64,000 nucleotides of DNA from Fulvia fulva (Eukaryota > Ascomycota > Dothideomycetes > Mycosphaerellales > Mycosphaerellaceae), in contig NC_063024.1 in assembly GCF_020509005.1 (NCBI RefSeq), forward strand, positions 1 to 64,000, in the 5' to 3' direction. The position numbers and the translations under genes are program-made. Under the pieces are notes generated by a model. That model had not been told where the DNA came from. It made no database searches and saw nothing but the letters and a program-made list of their open reading frames with translations. Below are positions 29,001-38,946 of the stretch, piece by piece; positions within the stretch are counted from its first letter, which is position 1, and each line of letters starts with the position of its first letter.

Positions 29001-29840
29001 GCTGGTGCCAGGATGTGGAGCGACCGGAACAGTGGCCGTAGCATTCGTACCTTTTCGAGCATGTAGAGGAATGTATGTTTTGCCGGTAGCTGACACTCGT
29101 GCTAGTCGAGCGCTGGAAGGAGCCGTGGCAATTTGAGTCAATCCCGAGCTGGCAGGGAGCGCGCTTGAAGATGTCGAAGATGCTATCGCTGTCGTGTTCG
29201 CTTCAGATGGATCAGTTGATCCTGCATTGCCTGAGCTGGGTTGAAAGGTGCTGCCAGTCGCCGAGATCAGTGGTGCAGCACTGTCGGAAGAAGCCGCAGC
29301 GACTTGTGGCGATGACAAGGTCGGATGATTTCCACCAGAGGATGAAGTCGTTATGATCGCGTTGGCTCCATGTGATGTGGTAGCCATAGGGGCAGGAGAC
29401 CCGCCCGATGTTGGAACAGATTGTGGTCCAACAGCTGTAAGGTGGGCACCGCCAGGTGCATTGATAGACTGAGATACTGGGCCTTGAATGGGAATACCCT
29501 TAAGGTGTGGAGGTACAAAATCTCGGCGAGGGGGGCGCTGAGCGGTCGCTGTAGACATGGTTGGTGTGGCCCCTGTTGAAGACGAGGGATTGGCAGCCGA
29601 AGCACTGGCCGCGGTAGGTGGGACTGTCGGCTGTGCAGACTGAGTCTGCGAAGGACCACTTGACGGCGCCTGTGGGCGAAAAGGAAGCGATGCTGAGCAT
29701 CGTGGCAGAACTCCTTTCTGCTTGTCGTCATTCTTTCCATCTTTCTTCTGTTCGGTAGACTCCTTGGTTAGCTTGTTAGCCTGGTCGTTGTCTTCCTGTG
29801 AAGACATCTTGGTTGCAAACGAGCTGATGAATCTGATCAT
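26037..29840 (-). CDS. Argonaute (RNA-silencing effector)
   Basis: Argonaute binds small RNAs and can slice complementary RNA. A single exon of 1267 aa (or 1256 if ATG 29807, MSSQEDNDQ, is used). Residues 1-350 are low complexity, rich in Ser, Thr, Ala and Pro. The N, linker and PAZ regions follow, with PAZ ending near residue 710 and PIWI from about 875 to the end. Catalytic residues look complete: Asp in VLGADVAHPGP (~968), the Glu finger in ASRQEQIAD, Asp in FYRDGVSEDQF (~1043) and His in GTAKPCHYFVLKND (~1150). The C-terminus ends in DTMFYI, the usual aromatic/hydrophobic Argonaute ending. The family matches fungal QDE-2-type proteins. Slicer competence is inferred from the tetrad. Confidence 0.95.
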   Translation of the reverse strand: MIRFISSFATKMSSQEDNDQANKLTKESTEQKKDGKNDDKQKGVLPRCSASLPFRPQAPSSGPSQTQSAQPTVPPTAASASAANPSSSTGATPTMSTATAQRPPRRDFVPPHLKGIPIQGPVSQSINAPGGAHLTAVGPQSVPTSGGSPAPMATTSHGANAIITTSSSGGNHPTLSSPQVAAASSDSAAPLISATGSTFQPSSGNAGSTDPSEANTTAIASSTSSSALPASSGLTQIATAPSSARLARVSATGKTYIPLHARKGTNATATVPVAPHPGTSSTTVPSISQSLSSDVQNPSAGEAASNITKSSSSTLIEDQSSKVQPSTTAVTPSAVIVAGQPSNTKSIKTQKPPRPTFFDAKYAAAAASAQKPMNNVPLRVNQFEIDNSSLGEIFYVYTVSLPQVSGRDVTNIAVKKIMMAAILSPVQPWAAAVARQELFSDYINTVITRKPLSELSGGALTLNDAGEIRTSIDFQNQALNTMDTNRPVLIKLSQTLLLPELLAYCAGQQPSNFNFSEYTKAANILVRHFATTAQVSVGQNRIFPRGNQPRLNSGLLPRIGFFNSVRPFNGSVRLQLNTSAAGFYSDKNLLDFLDAFIIGFDPNDERSIHKSWPEVWGAIKGLKVRLLYTPPDLDSTTAAPRPKIAAAQGRLKTICGYGEAVDAQIFQDRRTGGHPTVKHYFEASVINFPLQHPKLRVVNVGDDERKVWVPMELLSIEAHQAFSSPLQQRDMDKMAKLSCTDPGTNVQRIQEIGLPLLGRPALETNNVLTISPLMSEVKGRILPVPAIRYHVPVLPNDKVSTAKGKWNLANKSFHTGSTLGRLQVIQAGNTPGVSKDACDAFVEELNRLGVTTTLGNWRRAATASDEDLFEAYKGNDGKIVLVIVPDTSAEVYAQVKAWGELRAGVHTVCVTYGKSLKLEKDLGFQSNLALKFNAKLGGKNHVLVDNLTKWLPKSADTKGGQTMVLGADVAHPGPASLRFCPSIAAVVASIDHQCITFPGSMRLQASRQEQIADIKQMVQERLQAWYDHKANMKTLPTRLLFYRDGVSEDQFSMVVKKEFPHIERACQDVAQANNVNGYKPQITLVVCTKRHQTRFYQPAKISDPEKRFFLPSGNAKPGLLVDDPSVRLPNHFDFYLQAHNALKGTAKPCHYFVLKNDMNLTTHQLQMITNSLSWVYATSLTPISMAAPAYYADKLCERGRCYIRPLLLGSHPKRPNIDDVMQGAPQGANEDAKKGHVVQYFTGHQEFWPGDGANPCATDVKDTMFYI

Positions 29841-30596
29841 GTCCAGAAGGCCGCGGCAGAGCTGAATATATGTGATCGTTCATTCATTCATGAGCTGTTT
29901 GCTGGACAGGCGCCTGGAACCGTATCTAGCATGAAGCAAGCGTAGAATTCAAAGATACGCCATGTTTGATGGTCTCCTGCTTTCCAGTCCTGGTCTCATG
30001 GAGAAGGAACTAGTGCCTGGGGGAAGGTTAAGTCGAACGCATTTGAACTGGACTCGAAAAGAGCTGGTATACTCCGTCAGGGGCAAGGCTTGTGGGTCGC
30101 ATGAGTGTCGCCGTAGCCCCAGGACGAATGCAGTACAATAACAGAGTTTGTGGGCTCCCGAATACGATCAAACTGGCTGCTGGACAAATATGTCAGGTCG
30201 TCGAATGTGGCCACATGCCACTGATGTCGTCCTCATAGCCATATGACTACGCTGCTTACGCTCGCAGCAGGACTACTCCTGCCTGTGTTACGGTATCGAG
30301 AGCACATGGAGCCATTTCGTCGTATTAAACTGTATGTCGCAACCCAGGGGCTTGACAGAGGTATTGGAAGATGCTGTAACGAAACCTCTCAGATATGGAT
30401 GTGTATTGATGGTCAGCATGGCAAACATTCTCGAGTCCCGCTGATGTCTGGAGGTTCGACATTCGAACGCAGGGGCGGAGCGGAGCGGACTTCCGCGGGG
30501 AGCGGTCTCGGATATGGATCGGATCTCGGATCGAGCTTCATGACCACGTCCAGATCGTCATCAGTCTCACCAAACATTCACTTACACAACACCACC
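29841..30596. promoter_or_regulatory. Divergent promoter region, Argonaute/SCO1
   Basis: About 750 bp between the divergent Argonaute and SCO1 starts. An upstream in-frame ATG at 30243 exists, but its extension lacks a presequence and is probably leader. A GC-rich GGAGCGGAGCGGA stretch is at 30474-30490. No gene is supported. Confidence 0.45.
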
Positions 30597-31555
30597 ATGG
30601 CATCTCCCGTGTTCGGCTCATTGCGCGCCCCGCAGCCAAGTATATGCAGACAATGCGCCATATCGACAACCCGCCGAACGATTACGTCCATCGCCTCGCA
30701 GACAACAAAACATGAGATTCGATCAAGGCCATCCAATACCCTCACTCCGCGCCTACCACAAGCCTCATCGCAGTCACGGCACTTCTCCTCATCACCGCAC
30801 CGGAGAGCGTACAAAACTGTCGAAGAAGCCAAGACAAAGTACCGGCTAGGCCCCTTCTCATGGCAGGCAGGCCTCCTCTTCGTCCTTGCCGGCGCTGGCC
30901 TCACCCTCTACTTCCGCTACGAAAAGGCCCGCATGTCCCGCGCCCGAATCGCAGAAGCCAACAAGGGTATCGGCAAGCCTTTGGTCGGTGGTCCATTCCA
31001 CCTAACAGACTGCACCACCACGCCACCTGGCGAGTTCACCGAGCAGAACTTGAAGGGCAAATACAGCCTGATCTACTTCGGCTTCACGCACTGTCCGGAC
31101 ATATGTCCTGAAGAGCTTGATAAGATGGCGGGGATGATCGATCAGGTCAAGGAGAAGAATGGGGATGTGTTGAAGCCAGTGTTCATCAGCTGTGATCCTG
31201 CGAGGGACACGCCAGAGGTTGTGAGGGTGTATTTGAAGGAGTTTCATGAGGATATTGTGGGGTTGACGGGGACATGGCAGGAGGTCAAAGATGTTTGCAA
31301 GGTATATCGGGTGTATTTTTCGACGCCGCCGGACGTGAAGCCGGGGCAGGACTATTTGGTGGATCATAGTATCTACTTTTATTTGATGGGTGAGTCAAGA
31401 TGAAGGTGGAGGAAGATTAAGACGCTGACAATGTATCGACAGATCCCGAAGGCGACTTTGTCGAGGCGATTGGGCGAAACTTCACCGTTGATGCCGCGGC
31501 CAAAGTCATCAACGATCACATCGCAGACTGGAAGGGCAAGATCGATAAGTCATGA
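30597..31555 (+). CDS. SCO1: Mitochondrial copper chaperone SCO1
   Basis: SCO1 delivers copper to the CuA site of cytochrome c oxidase and sits in the inner mitochondrial membrane. I use ATG 30597 (ACCACCATGG context), with exons 30597-31389 and 31443-31555 and a 53-nt phase 1 intron; 301 aa. N-terminal residues 1-80 are Arg/Ser/Thr-rich, like a matrix presequence. A transmembrane helix lies at about 92-110 (WQAGLLFVLAGAGLTLYF). The thioredoxin-like domain has the copper motif FTHCPDICPEELDKM (C-x3-C), SCDPARDTPEVV, and the ligand His in YLVDHSIYFYLM. The final exon supplies DPEGDFVEAIGRN. All copper ligands are present. Confidence 0.95.
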
Positions 31556-31679
31556 GGAAAGATAATTCCTGTCTAACAGAGCAGATGTAACATACTGTAC
31601 AGCCAGAGCACTCCTCTACTGCCGCCAGCTAGGATAATGATTCCTTCAGGCTTTGGACACTTTCCCAGACACATCAATT

Positions 31680-32369
31680 TCAGCCCACTGGTCCTGCAGA
31701 GTCAGGCTTACGCCAATTCTCCTTGCTCATGTAATCCGTTGGTCGGATCGGAAACGCCTTAGCAGACTGACCATCTCCAATCGGCTGCATCGTAACCGTG
31801 TCGGACGACTTCCCTCCTTTACCCATCTGGTTGCAGCCCTTACAATGTTCGACCATGGCGAGCACAGCTACCGACGAGTTGGTACCCGCACCCTGAACGA
31901 TCTCATGAGGACAACTTTCGCACTTCAGTATCATCTCAGCATGCCATCCTTGCGGGAGAATAGCCTTTTCAACACGCTTGCGACGTCTGGCCTGCTCGTC
32001 GTCGACGACCTCATGTGCGTAACCGCACGTATCGTCTGCCCATGGGCACGAGCCTTCTAGCCACCTTTCGCATGTTTCAATCTTGATCCCGTTCGCGTGT
32101 GCGCGATTGACGATGATGGGGAAGAAGACTTCGTAATAAGTACACGCTGGATCGGGACAAGTACCGTCTCTGTTCCATCTGAAGCAAGTCTCTTTTCCGG
32201 GTGGCTTCTGACTGGTCGTTCTTTCTGGTGAGTCTTGTGGAGTGGCTTCAGACACCTCTGCCGGCGACATAGCCGCTTGGGTCACGGGCTTAGGTGGTGG
32301 AGAAGCTGGCTCCGGATCTGGCGCATTCGTCTTGACTGCATCGGAGTACGACATTGGTGAGTTCGACAT
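31680..32369 (-). CDS. Cys/His-rich double zinc-finger protein, family member 4
   Basis: A 229 aa product starting MSNSPMSYSDAVKTNAPDPE with a Pro/Ser/Thr-rich, disordered N-terminus (about 60 residues) instead of the helix found in members 1-3 at 13.5-16 kb. It has the same core order: ETCFRWNRDGTCPDPAC, FFPIIVNRAHANGIKIETC, then the CCCH finger CERWLEGSCPWADDTCGYAH (C-x7-C-x6-C-x3-H), then LKCESCPHEI...VEHCKGC. The first module ends C-x3-E, not C-x3-H, so finger one may be degenerate. About 16 kb from its relatives and convergent with SCO1; a dispersed duplicate. Confidence 0.75.
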   Translation of the reverse strand: MSNSPMSYSDAVKTNAPDPEPASPPPKPVTQAAMSPAEVSEATPQDSPERTTSQKPPGKETCFRWNRDGTCPDPACTYYEVFFPIIVNRAHANGIKIETCERWLEGSCPWADDTCGYAHEVVDDEQARRRKRVEKAILPQGWHAEMILKCESCPHEIVQGAGTNSSVAVLAMVEHCKGCNQMGKGGKSSDTVTMQPIGDGQSAKAFPIRPTDYMSKENWRKPDSAGPVG

Positions 32370-32740
32370 GGTGTTATCAAGAACTTCTCGTGCACGCTAT
32401 GACTATATGCATCTTCAGCAAACACCGCCCTGTTGTACTCTTCGCAGATGGCAATAAAGGCCTCAAAACAACAAGCACCAGACGCTTGACCCTTCCACCT
32501 CCTTCTCGCAACGTCAAGATCAAGGCTCAAGAAAGTCAACAGCACCGCGGTATCTGTGTCTGGCTGGAAGACCCTGATGGCTGGGCACCACACTGTCTGC
32601 AGAAGAGGTCATTGGGAGACAACATCCATTGAATTCATCATCGAAGCAGCTGTTTGATACCACTACTGAAAGTCAACACTTCAACCCCAAGAAACCATGA
32701 GGACGACCATTGCACCATAATTTCGCCATCTGGAAGATCC
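32370..32740. other. Intergenic, nothing supported
   Basis: 371 bp between two minus-strand genes: the promoter of zinc-finger member 4 and the 3' flank of the EthD-like gene. Frames here are random. Confidence 0.4.
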
Positions 32741-33280
32741 TCACTTCAACACAAACTGGGTAATCTCACCCTCCCTCACAACCACAGCCCTCAACTTCGC
32801 CTGATCAATAAACTTCGCCTCGTCATCCGAGATCGTCTCATAATGCTCCGCGTACTTCTTACCCAACTCCTCATAAGCCTCCTGGCTCTTATACACGATA
32901 CTCGCTATCGCATCATACTCCCAGTCCTCGCTGCCTTGGGGTGGGGTGAAAAGTTGTGGTTTCGTTGTGGTCTCGTTGCGAGGGGCGTATTGCAGGATGT
33001 AAGATTCGATGTACCTGGACCCGTCCACGAGCGAGAGGAACAGCGGGATGTGTTGAGTCTCGTAATGGGTCTTGAAGTCTTCGAAGGACATGTCTGGGTG
33101 TTTTGCCACGAAGGCGATGGAGGTGGGCGGGAAGGGTGTGGTGTTGGTTTGGAGAGGCATGATGGCGTAGGTCTCTGGAGCTGGGGCTGGTGCTGGTGCT
33201 TGGGCTGTTGTTTCTGTCAGTAATTGATGGGCTGACGATTGTGCAGTTCTGGCTTCGAAGAGCGTTCTTATGCTGCACAC
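32741..33280 (-). CDS. EthD/dimeric alpha-beta barrel domain protein
   Basis: The open frame encodes 179 aa. From about residue 50 it matches EthD-type domains: TSIAFVAKHPDMSFEDFKTH, YETQHIPLFLSLVDGSRY, EDWEYDAIASIVYKSQEAYE, and the closing SDDEAKFIDQAKLRAVVV. EthD relatives take part in ether degradation or act as small oxygenases/cyclases; activity here is unknown. The start is uncertain. At 33499-33445 the minus strand has ATG plus a strong signal-peptide-like segment (MRALLAFAFALGTYAGTN) followed by a GTAAGC donor. Splicing in phase 1 to an AG near 33240 or 33223 would make a secreted protein, but the intron would be over 200 nt, unusual here. Confidence 0.72.
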   Translation of the reverse strand: MCSIRTLFEARTAQSSAHQLLTETTAQAPAPAPAPETYAIMPLQTNTTPFPPTSIAFVAKHPDMSFEDFKTHYETQHIPLFLSLVDGSRYIESYILQYAPRNETTTKPQLFTPPQGSEDWEYDAIASIVYKSQEAYEELGKKYAEHYETISDDEAKFIDQAKLRAVVVREGEITQFVLK

Positions 33281-33866
33281 TTGGCTGATGTGTCATCGTT
33301 CTGAACATCTGCATCCTTCCGCTTTGGGCAGGTATGATCGCGTTCGAGTCATACTTATGCCGTGCGACAAGAAGTCACCAGAAGGCACTCGAACATGCCA
33401 GACACAATAGGAAGAGTAGGATCACTGTGCTGCATGGAGCTTACCATTTGTACCTGCATATGTGCCCAGCGCGAAAGCGAAAGCGAGTAGGGCCCGCATA
33501 GGGTTCGGCACAGTGTTGGCTTTCTTGGCTACCGTGCCTGTAATCTAGCTATGAATCGATGATCGTAAGTTGCGTGTATTGCCAGTGTTGCGTACACAGT
33601 CGTTCTTTGCTTTGACATGAAGTTCGAATCACAGTGGTGCCACGACGGTGACCGAACGAGCACGAGCAACCCAATGGCTCGATGGAGGATGCAGCAGAGA
33701 TTTCGACTACTGTATTGGGACATCAAAAGCCGAGCTGTGCATAAAGACTACAAAATAATTGCACATGACATGCGACTCCATGTTGCACATGCAGCCTACA
33801 GAGAGGTCTCTATCAGCACACGGGAGAGACGCCGATTTGATAGTACCTACACTGGTGATCCAAGGC
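33281..33866. other. Upstream of EthD-like gene; possible signal-peptide exon
   Basis: Contains the candidate first exon at 33445-33499 described for the EthD-like gene. Beyond that, no gene is seen. Confidence 0.4.
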
Positions 33867-35575
33867 CTACTCCGACCCTCTCCCCTTCCCTCTCGGAATC
33901 ATAAATTTCTCCCTCGTCCTATACAATATAAACACACCACCGATCGCCAGGACAGAGAACAAGATAAGGATCTGATACCCATAATCGTATTTCGGCGCAT
34001 CGTAAGTCGGGAACAATCCAAGCGGTAGCCAAGCATTGAAGCAGTACGAGATGACGTTTCCGGTCGCCACCAGTAATTGTCTCAGATTCGGATCCGCCGC
34101 GGCCAGATGATGTCCCCAGGCAATGACAATTGGCTGTGCGGCGAAGCCAACGTATAGAAGGTAATTGGCGAAGAGGATGACTGGATTGGGGACGTACCAG
34201 ACCGAGAGGATGATGTTCGCTGCGATGACCAGGAGCTCAACGGCTACGATTAGGATCGCGTTATGGCCGGTGTAGTCCGCTGCGACTCCGAAGCCGATGG
34301 CTGCGACGATGCTGAGGGCGTTTCCAGCGGTGGGCAGCGTGTTCGTGTCGACAACGCTGTAACCCTTGTCCTTAAGCCAGAGATTGAAGTACCTCGTACC
34401 ACCATTTGCCTGTCCAACCATAAGATACGGCAGCACAAACGCCCAAAGTCGCCAATTCGTGAAGACCCTCCCGATAGATCTGAACGTCAACTTCTCCGGC
34501 GGTGCCCGACCAAAAGACTCCACCCGTTCAATGCCGTACTCTTTCTCCTCCTTGCCGAAGTAAAACGCCCTCGTCGTATGGGGCAGATCCGGAATCGCAA
34601 ACAATCCCCAAATCGCAATCGGAATCCCAATAATCCCATCAAAGACGAACATCCACTGCCATCCAGCTTTACCCGCCGTGCCGTTCAGTCCAGTATACAG
34701 CGCGGCCTGAAGGTATCCAGACACCATCTCACCAATCGCACTACTTTGCTCGAAGAGACCCGCTCTCTTACCAAGCTCCATGGGTCCGTACCAGCCTCCA
34801 AGTAAAGCGGCAAAGCCTGGGAAGCAGCATGCCTCCGCAAATCCAACGAAGAAGCGGAGGACGTAGAGCGTCTCGACATTCTTGGCAAAGCCCATGCCGA
34901 TGACGAAGATGGACCAGAAGAGTTCGCAGCAGGGGATCCAGATTGAGGGCCTCACCCAACGGAGCTGGATCATTTGGGCTGGGAGAGTGCCGAGAATGAT
35001 ACCTACAATCGATCAGATCAGATCGTTCAAGGAGGGTGAATGCAGCTTACCGACGTTGAAGTAAGTGTTGAGCCAGTTTCGCTCATTGCCGTATAGCTCG
35101 AGATCTTCTTTCATGCCACTGACATATGCCTAGAAGCAAGAACCGTCAGCCTGTGCATATCAAAGGATATAGGAGAAGCCGTCGTCGATATGAAGTGCCT
35201 CAAATCGTTGCACGGCTTGTACGTGTGATCTGCTTACATTGCTCATATTAGTCTGATCGATCTGCTTGATACTACCAAGATGTCATGCATTAGCGCCCGA
35301 TCTTCACGTGGTTTTCAACTCCAGACTCACAAGTACCCCAGACAAATGTACGAAAGGAGATATGTGTCCAGCTTCTGAATATACCGCCTCCTCTTCGGCG
35401 AGCCATCGACAGAGTCCCAGAAGATGCCCACAAACTTCCTCCATGGCGACGACTTGTATGACCTCGGATCGTTGTGTTCAATATCGGTTACTTCACTATC
35501 AGTTCCGGTGATGGTGATCTGCTGATTCACCTTCCCATCGGTGGCGACAGGTATAGGCTGTTCGTTGGTCGCCAT
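33867..35575 (-). CDS. MFS transporter, anion:cation symporter family (Dal5/Fen2/Liz1-like)
   Basis: A plasma-membrane symporter for small organic anions. Exons 35575-35331, 35271-35238, 35129-35051 and 35002-33867 join in frame to 497 aa; introns are 59, 108 and 48 nt. The cytosolic N-terminus starts MATNEQPIPVATDG. Helix 1 carries the family motif IKQIDQTNMSNAYVSGMKED, continuing ERNWLNTYFNVGIILGTLPA. Then come FFVGFAEACCFPGFAALLGG, QWMFVFDGIIGIPIAIWGLF, AIPDLPHTTRAF, a long central loop and six further helices. These blocks resemble yeast Fen2 and fission yeast Liz1 (pantothenate) and Dal5 (allantoate); substrate cannot be settled by reading. A pantothenate role would fit CAB2 in the same window, but the genes are 28 kb apart. 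Confidence 0.88.
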
Positions 35576-35872
35576 TGTGTGATGCTCATTGGCCAATAGT
35601 GTACTGGTGACAAGATGCGTGAATTGTGCGGTCGGGTCGTGCACCTGCTGGTGAATGGCTAGTCTTATGGCGTGTTCGCCATGACCCACGCATGTGGGCA
35701 CTTATCGTGGTAGCGATAAGGCAAGACATGCAAAACTTCTCATTCGCCGAGATACAAGGGACCCTGCAGCTAAGCACTCTTGGGAACCGTGATGGATCAC
35801 AGCCGGCATCTGATGTCGACTTGGCTTTGAAGTACTGCGAGCATTCACCAAGGATATGGCTGCTTTCCTGGG

Positions 35873-37347
35873 TTATTTTGAGGCATCGTTCTGGATCAGT
35901 CTTTCAAATTCTGCATCTGCCCGTTCAAGCTCGAGTCGATTCCCTTCCAGCAAGAAGTAATATATGCCAGATGCCACAATGCCGATGGCACCCGCAACAT
36001 AAAACGTCGATTCTGGGCCAGCTGCCTCGCGGATAGGCGTGAAGACCTGTGTGCCGACTGCGGCTCCAGCTTTACCAAATGCTGCAGCAACTCCATATCC
36101 CATACCACGAGCAGGCGTCGGGAACGCTTCGCAAGAGATCAACTCGATGGTAGCCCACGGGCCCGAATGGCCGAATGCTTGGAGGAGACCGTACAGCACG
36201 ACGAAAGCGGGAAGTGCATCGGTGGTGAGTCGGTGGTAAAAGCCGCCGATGGTCAAGCCGCAGATCACATAACCGCCGATGAATCCCACGATCCCAGTCC
36301 AGCGACGTCCGATTCTGTTGACGAGCCAGGCTCCTATCAACACGCCAGGAATCGGCATGAGTGCCAAGTATAGCTGCCACAGAGCTACGATCCGGACGTT
36401 CTTGCCAGGGACTAGACCGTTGATTATGACCGAGCTAATGATGGAATTTAGACTATGCGTTTTGTTAGTGTCGCCACCATCCAGTTCATGTGGGCGGATG
36501 GACTCACAAATTCACAAAGTCGTACAGGAAGAAAGCAGAGGACGTGCCAAGGATCCGAAGCCAGTACTGCCGCTTCTGGAAGTTGTTACTTGCAAACAGC
36601 TTGCCGTCTTGCATTTGCCACCTCGCAAGCACCACAATGACCGGGAAGATCGTAGAGACGGAGTACATGGTATGGAACGCTACCCGCAAGCCGTTGTGAC
36701 TGCCGAGCAATGCCAGAAGGTAGATCAGGGTACGGAGCGCGCTTCCGGAGGTTGCCATGAGCGTGCTGGTGAGTACCTGAATAGGTCCACGCTGCGCATC
36801 GAAGTGCTCGTTCGATCCTTCGAGCACTGCTGCAGCGGATGTCGGGTACTCGCCACCAACGCCCACACCGGCTGCACCACGGGCAATCGTCAGATACCAG
36901 AGCATATCGTGGGCGCCAGATGATGCGTAGACCTGGAATGCCAATGTAGACATGAGCGATCCGATGATAACAAGCCCACTGGTGACAGGCATGCCGCCTT
37001 TGCGACCGAACTTGTCCGCGGCAAAGCCGAATATCAGAATGCCGATTACGCAGCCAACGAGAAGGGCGTTGAATATCCTCGTCTGAACATCAGATGTGTA
37101 TATGTCGCTTCCGAGCAGCTGCTTGAAGACCACATTTGTCGAGGAAGCCAGACTTTGCTGGTACCCATCTGAGAGATTGGCCAATGCTGAGCTGAGGATC
37201 GTGATTATGCTGCCGACTTTGCGTGAAGTTTTGGACTTGCTGGTCTCTTCGTCGAGTGAAGAAGTCTTTAAGGTATGGTAGTAAACTTCCTTCTCGTTGG
37301 AAGCAGAAGCTCACGTGGTTAGTCATGACACCCTCTTCAATGGCCAT
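35873..37347 (-). CDS. MFS transporter, Git1/phosphate-permease-like
   Basis: A 12-helix major-facilitator permease related to Git1 (glycerophosphoinositol) and phosphate:H+ symporters. Exons 37347-37315, 37265-36508 and 36452-35873; introns 49 and 55 nt; 456 aa in one frame. It starts MAIEEGVMTNH. Recognisable motifs: FGFAADKFGRKGGMPVTSGL (loop 2-3 D-x2-G-R-[K/R]), ARGAAGVGVGGEYPTSAAAV (the G-G-E-Y-P signature), LNSIISSVIINGLVPGKN, NRIGRRWTGIVGFIGGYV, then FGHSGPWATIELISCEAFPT. Loop 6-7 is short. The preceding MFS gene lies about 300 bp away on the same strand but belongs to another family, so they are not duplicates. Confidence 0.85.
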
Positions 37348-38368
37348 AGCTGTTGATCGGAGTGATAGACAACTTCTGTGAGCTAGAAGAAAGGTACAAA
37401 GACAAGCGTTTCGACGTGGATATATTCTGTACTTACTGATCTCCACTGGAAAGCTTGTCGAAAATGCAAGTCCGGTCGAGGACGTGGTTCGTACGACCTT
37501 CGATATGCACACGGCATGTTGAGTGCTTCGTCCTACCACAAGACCCGAAAGCATGCAGCTATCGATGCCGTCTGATATCTTTGTGGGCCATCCTGTGGAG
37601 CCAAGAAAAGCGAGCAGCTCGGTATGCTCCTTCCCAGCGCGGTGTTGTGGCAGCGACGTCACCTCCTCATGCATGGACAAGGAGCTCATCTCCTGCCTCT
37701 AAACTCGTTGTCTTTGCATTTCGCAAGCGCAACAGCTAAGATGTTTTGACGCGTCCAGGGAGTCAGCCACTGCTCTGATCGGTGTAGAGGTCGAGGCCGC
37801 GGTCTCGAGAGATTATGTGGGAGGACAATGCGTGCTCCAGGAGCATATGAGCTTCGATGTCGATGCCGCATAGCCTTGCGTTAGTCACCATTGTTGTTAT
37901 AATCAGGAAGCAGACCAACAGAGTCACTCAGCGCTTCGAGCATTGGATCGGCATTCGGCGCGAGACGACCCCGACTCTCCGATGTCAACGTGAAAGGATG
38001 AACCACTCCTTCCGTCTTCCTCTTCCTCCTTCGTCCATTGCGACTCTGTTCATCAGCTCGTCGTCTTGACGGGAACAGCGCCTGTCCGATATCATCGTAT
38101 CTGTATACATATCGGTTATTGAGCGGTCTGCAAAGCCGACCAGACGCTATCGTCTTGGTAGTCATTCTCCAGGAATCGGCCCATCTCACCAGATATCATC
38201 CTATTTACTCTTGCAGTATGGGGTGTTTCAGCTAGGAGAGATGCCCTATGAGTATATAACAGCCGCAATTACCTTTCTCCCTCAATGCATACTGTCACAA
38301 CACTTCATCTACACAAACAATAACCCATCTCCGCACCTTCAACACAAACTAGGCAGTATCTACCCATC
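37348..38368. other. Intergenic; one doubtful small frame
   Basis: About 1 kb between divergent genes. A minus-strand frame at 37881-38189 (102 codons) has an RRRKRKTE basic cluster and an orderly acidic C-terminus (NADPMLEALSDSVGLLPDYN). It may be the last exon of a small nuclear protein whose upstream exons I could not define. No other gene seen. Confidence 0.35.
38253..38258 (+). promoter_or_regulatory. Candidate TATA box of the cupin gene
   Basis: TATATA within GAGTATATAACAGCC lies about 110 bp upstream of the cupin ATG (38369), followed by a C/A/T-rich leader typical of fungal 5' untranslated regions. Position and context fit a TATA box; there is no direct proof. Confidence 0.4.
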
Positions 38369-38893
38369 ATGACCAGCTACATCACAACCCACAACGCTAC
38401 CGGCGAAGCCATCTTTTCTCCTAAAGTCATCACAGGCCTACCAAAAATCCTCGTCCAATCCGGCGAAGAAGAAAAGGGCGCCTTACAAATAATCTACGAC
38501 AACGACACCCTCCGGCCCAACCTCTCCAACGAGACCGACATCGACACATACGTAGAACTTCGCACCAAGGGCTAACCCCCGGGCTCAATCAGTCCAGAGA
38601 ACGGAGTCACAATGGGCATCGTGACCTTAGGCGCCGGCGCGGTCTTCCCGTTACACAGAACCATGACCTTGGACACGATCTTAATTCTGGAAGGGGTCAT
38701 GGAACTGCATCTGGATTCTGGGGAGATGAAGGTGGTGAAGGCGGGCGATACGATTGTGCAGAGGGGCACGATGCATATGTGGAAGAATGTTACGCCAGAG
38801 GGAGGGAAGGTGAGGATGGTGGCGGTGGCTCAGCCTATTGCTGGGCCGATTGAGGTTGGTGGGAAGAAGTTGGAGACTGAGTGGAGGGTTTGA
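38369..38893 (+). CDS. Cupin-domain protein gene interrupted by an in-frame TAA
   Basis: The frame from ATG 38369 (MTSYITTHNATGEAIFSP) hits TAA at 38573-38575, then continues in the same register to 38893 with a clear cupin core: GAGAVFPLHRTMTLDTILIL, GVMELHLDSGE, AGDTIVQRGTMHMWKN. The His and Glu metal-site pattern (H-R-T...E...H-M-W) is present. Coding-like sequence surrounds the stop (VELRTKG, stop, PPGSISPENGV), suggesting a nonsense mutation. Alternatively a 48-nt intron (38552-38599) with donor GTAGAA, branch-like CTAAC and acceptor AGAG would remove the stop and keep frame; its splice sites are weak. The protein would be about 158-174 aa. Enzymatic role unknown. Confidence 0.6.
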
Positions 38894-38946
38894 GCGGAGA
38901 GTTTGATGGTGATGTCACATATTTTATTGAAAGGTATCTGCCTGTT

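Noticed and set aside
37881..38189. 102-codon minus-strand frame with a basic cluster and acidic end
   Set aside because: It may be a real terminal exon, but no upstream exon or homology could be defined, so it is mentioned only in the intergenic entry.
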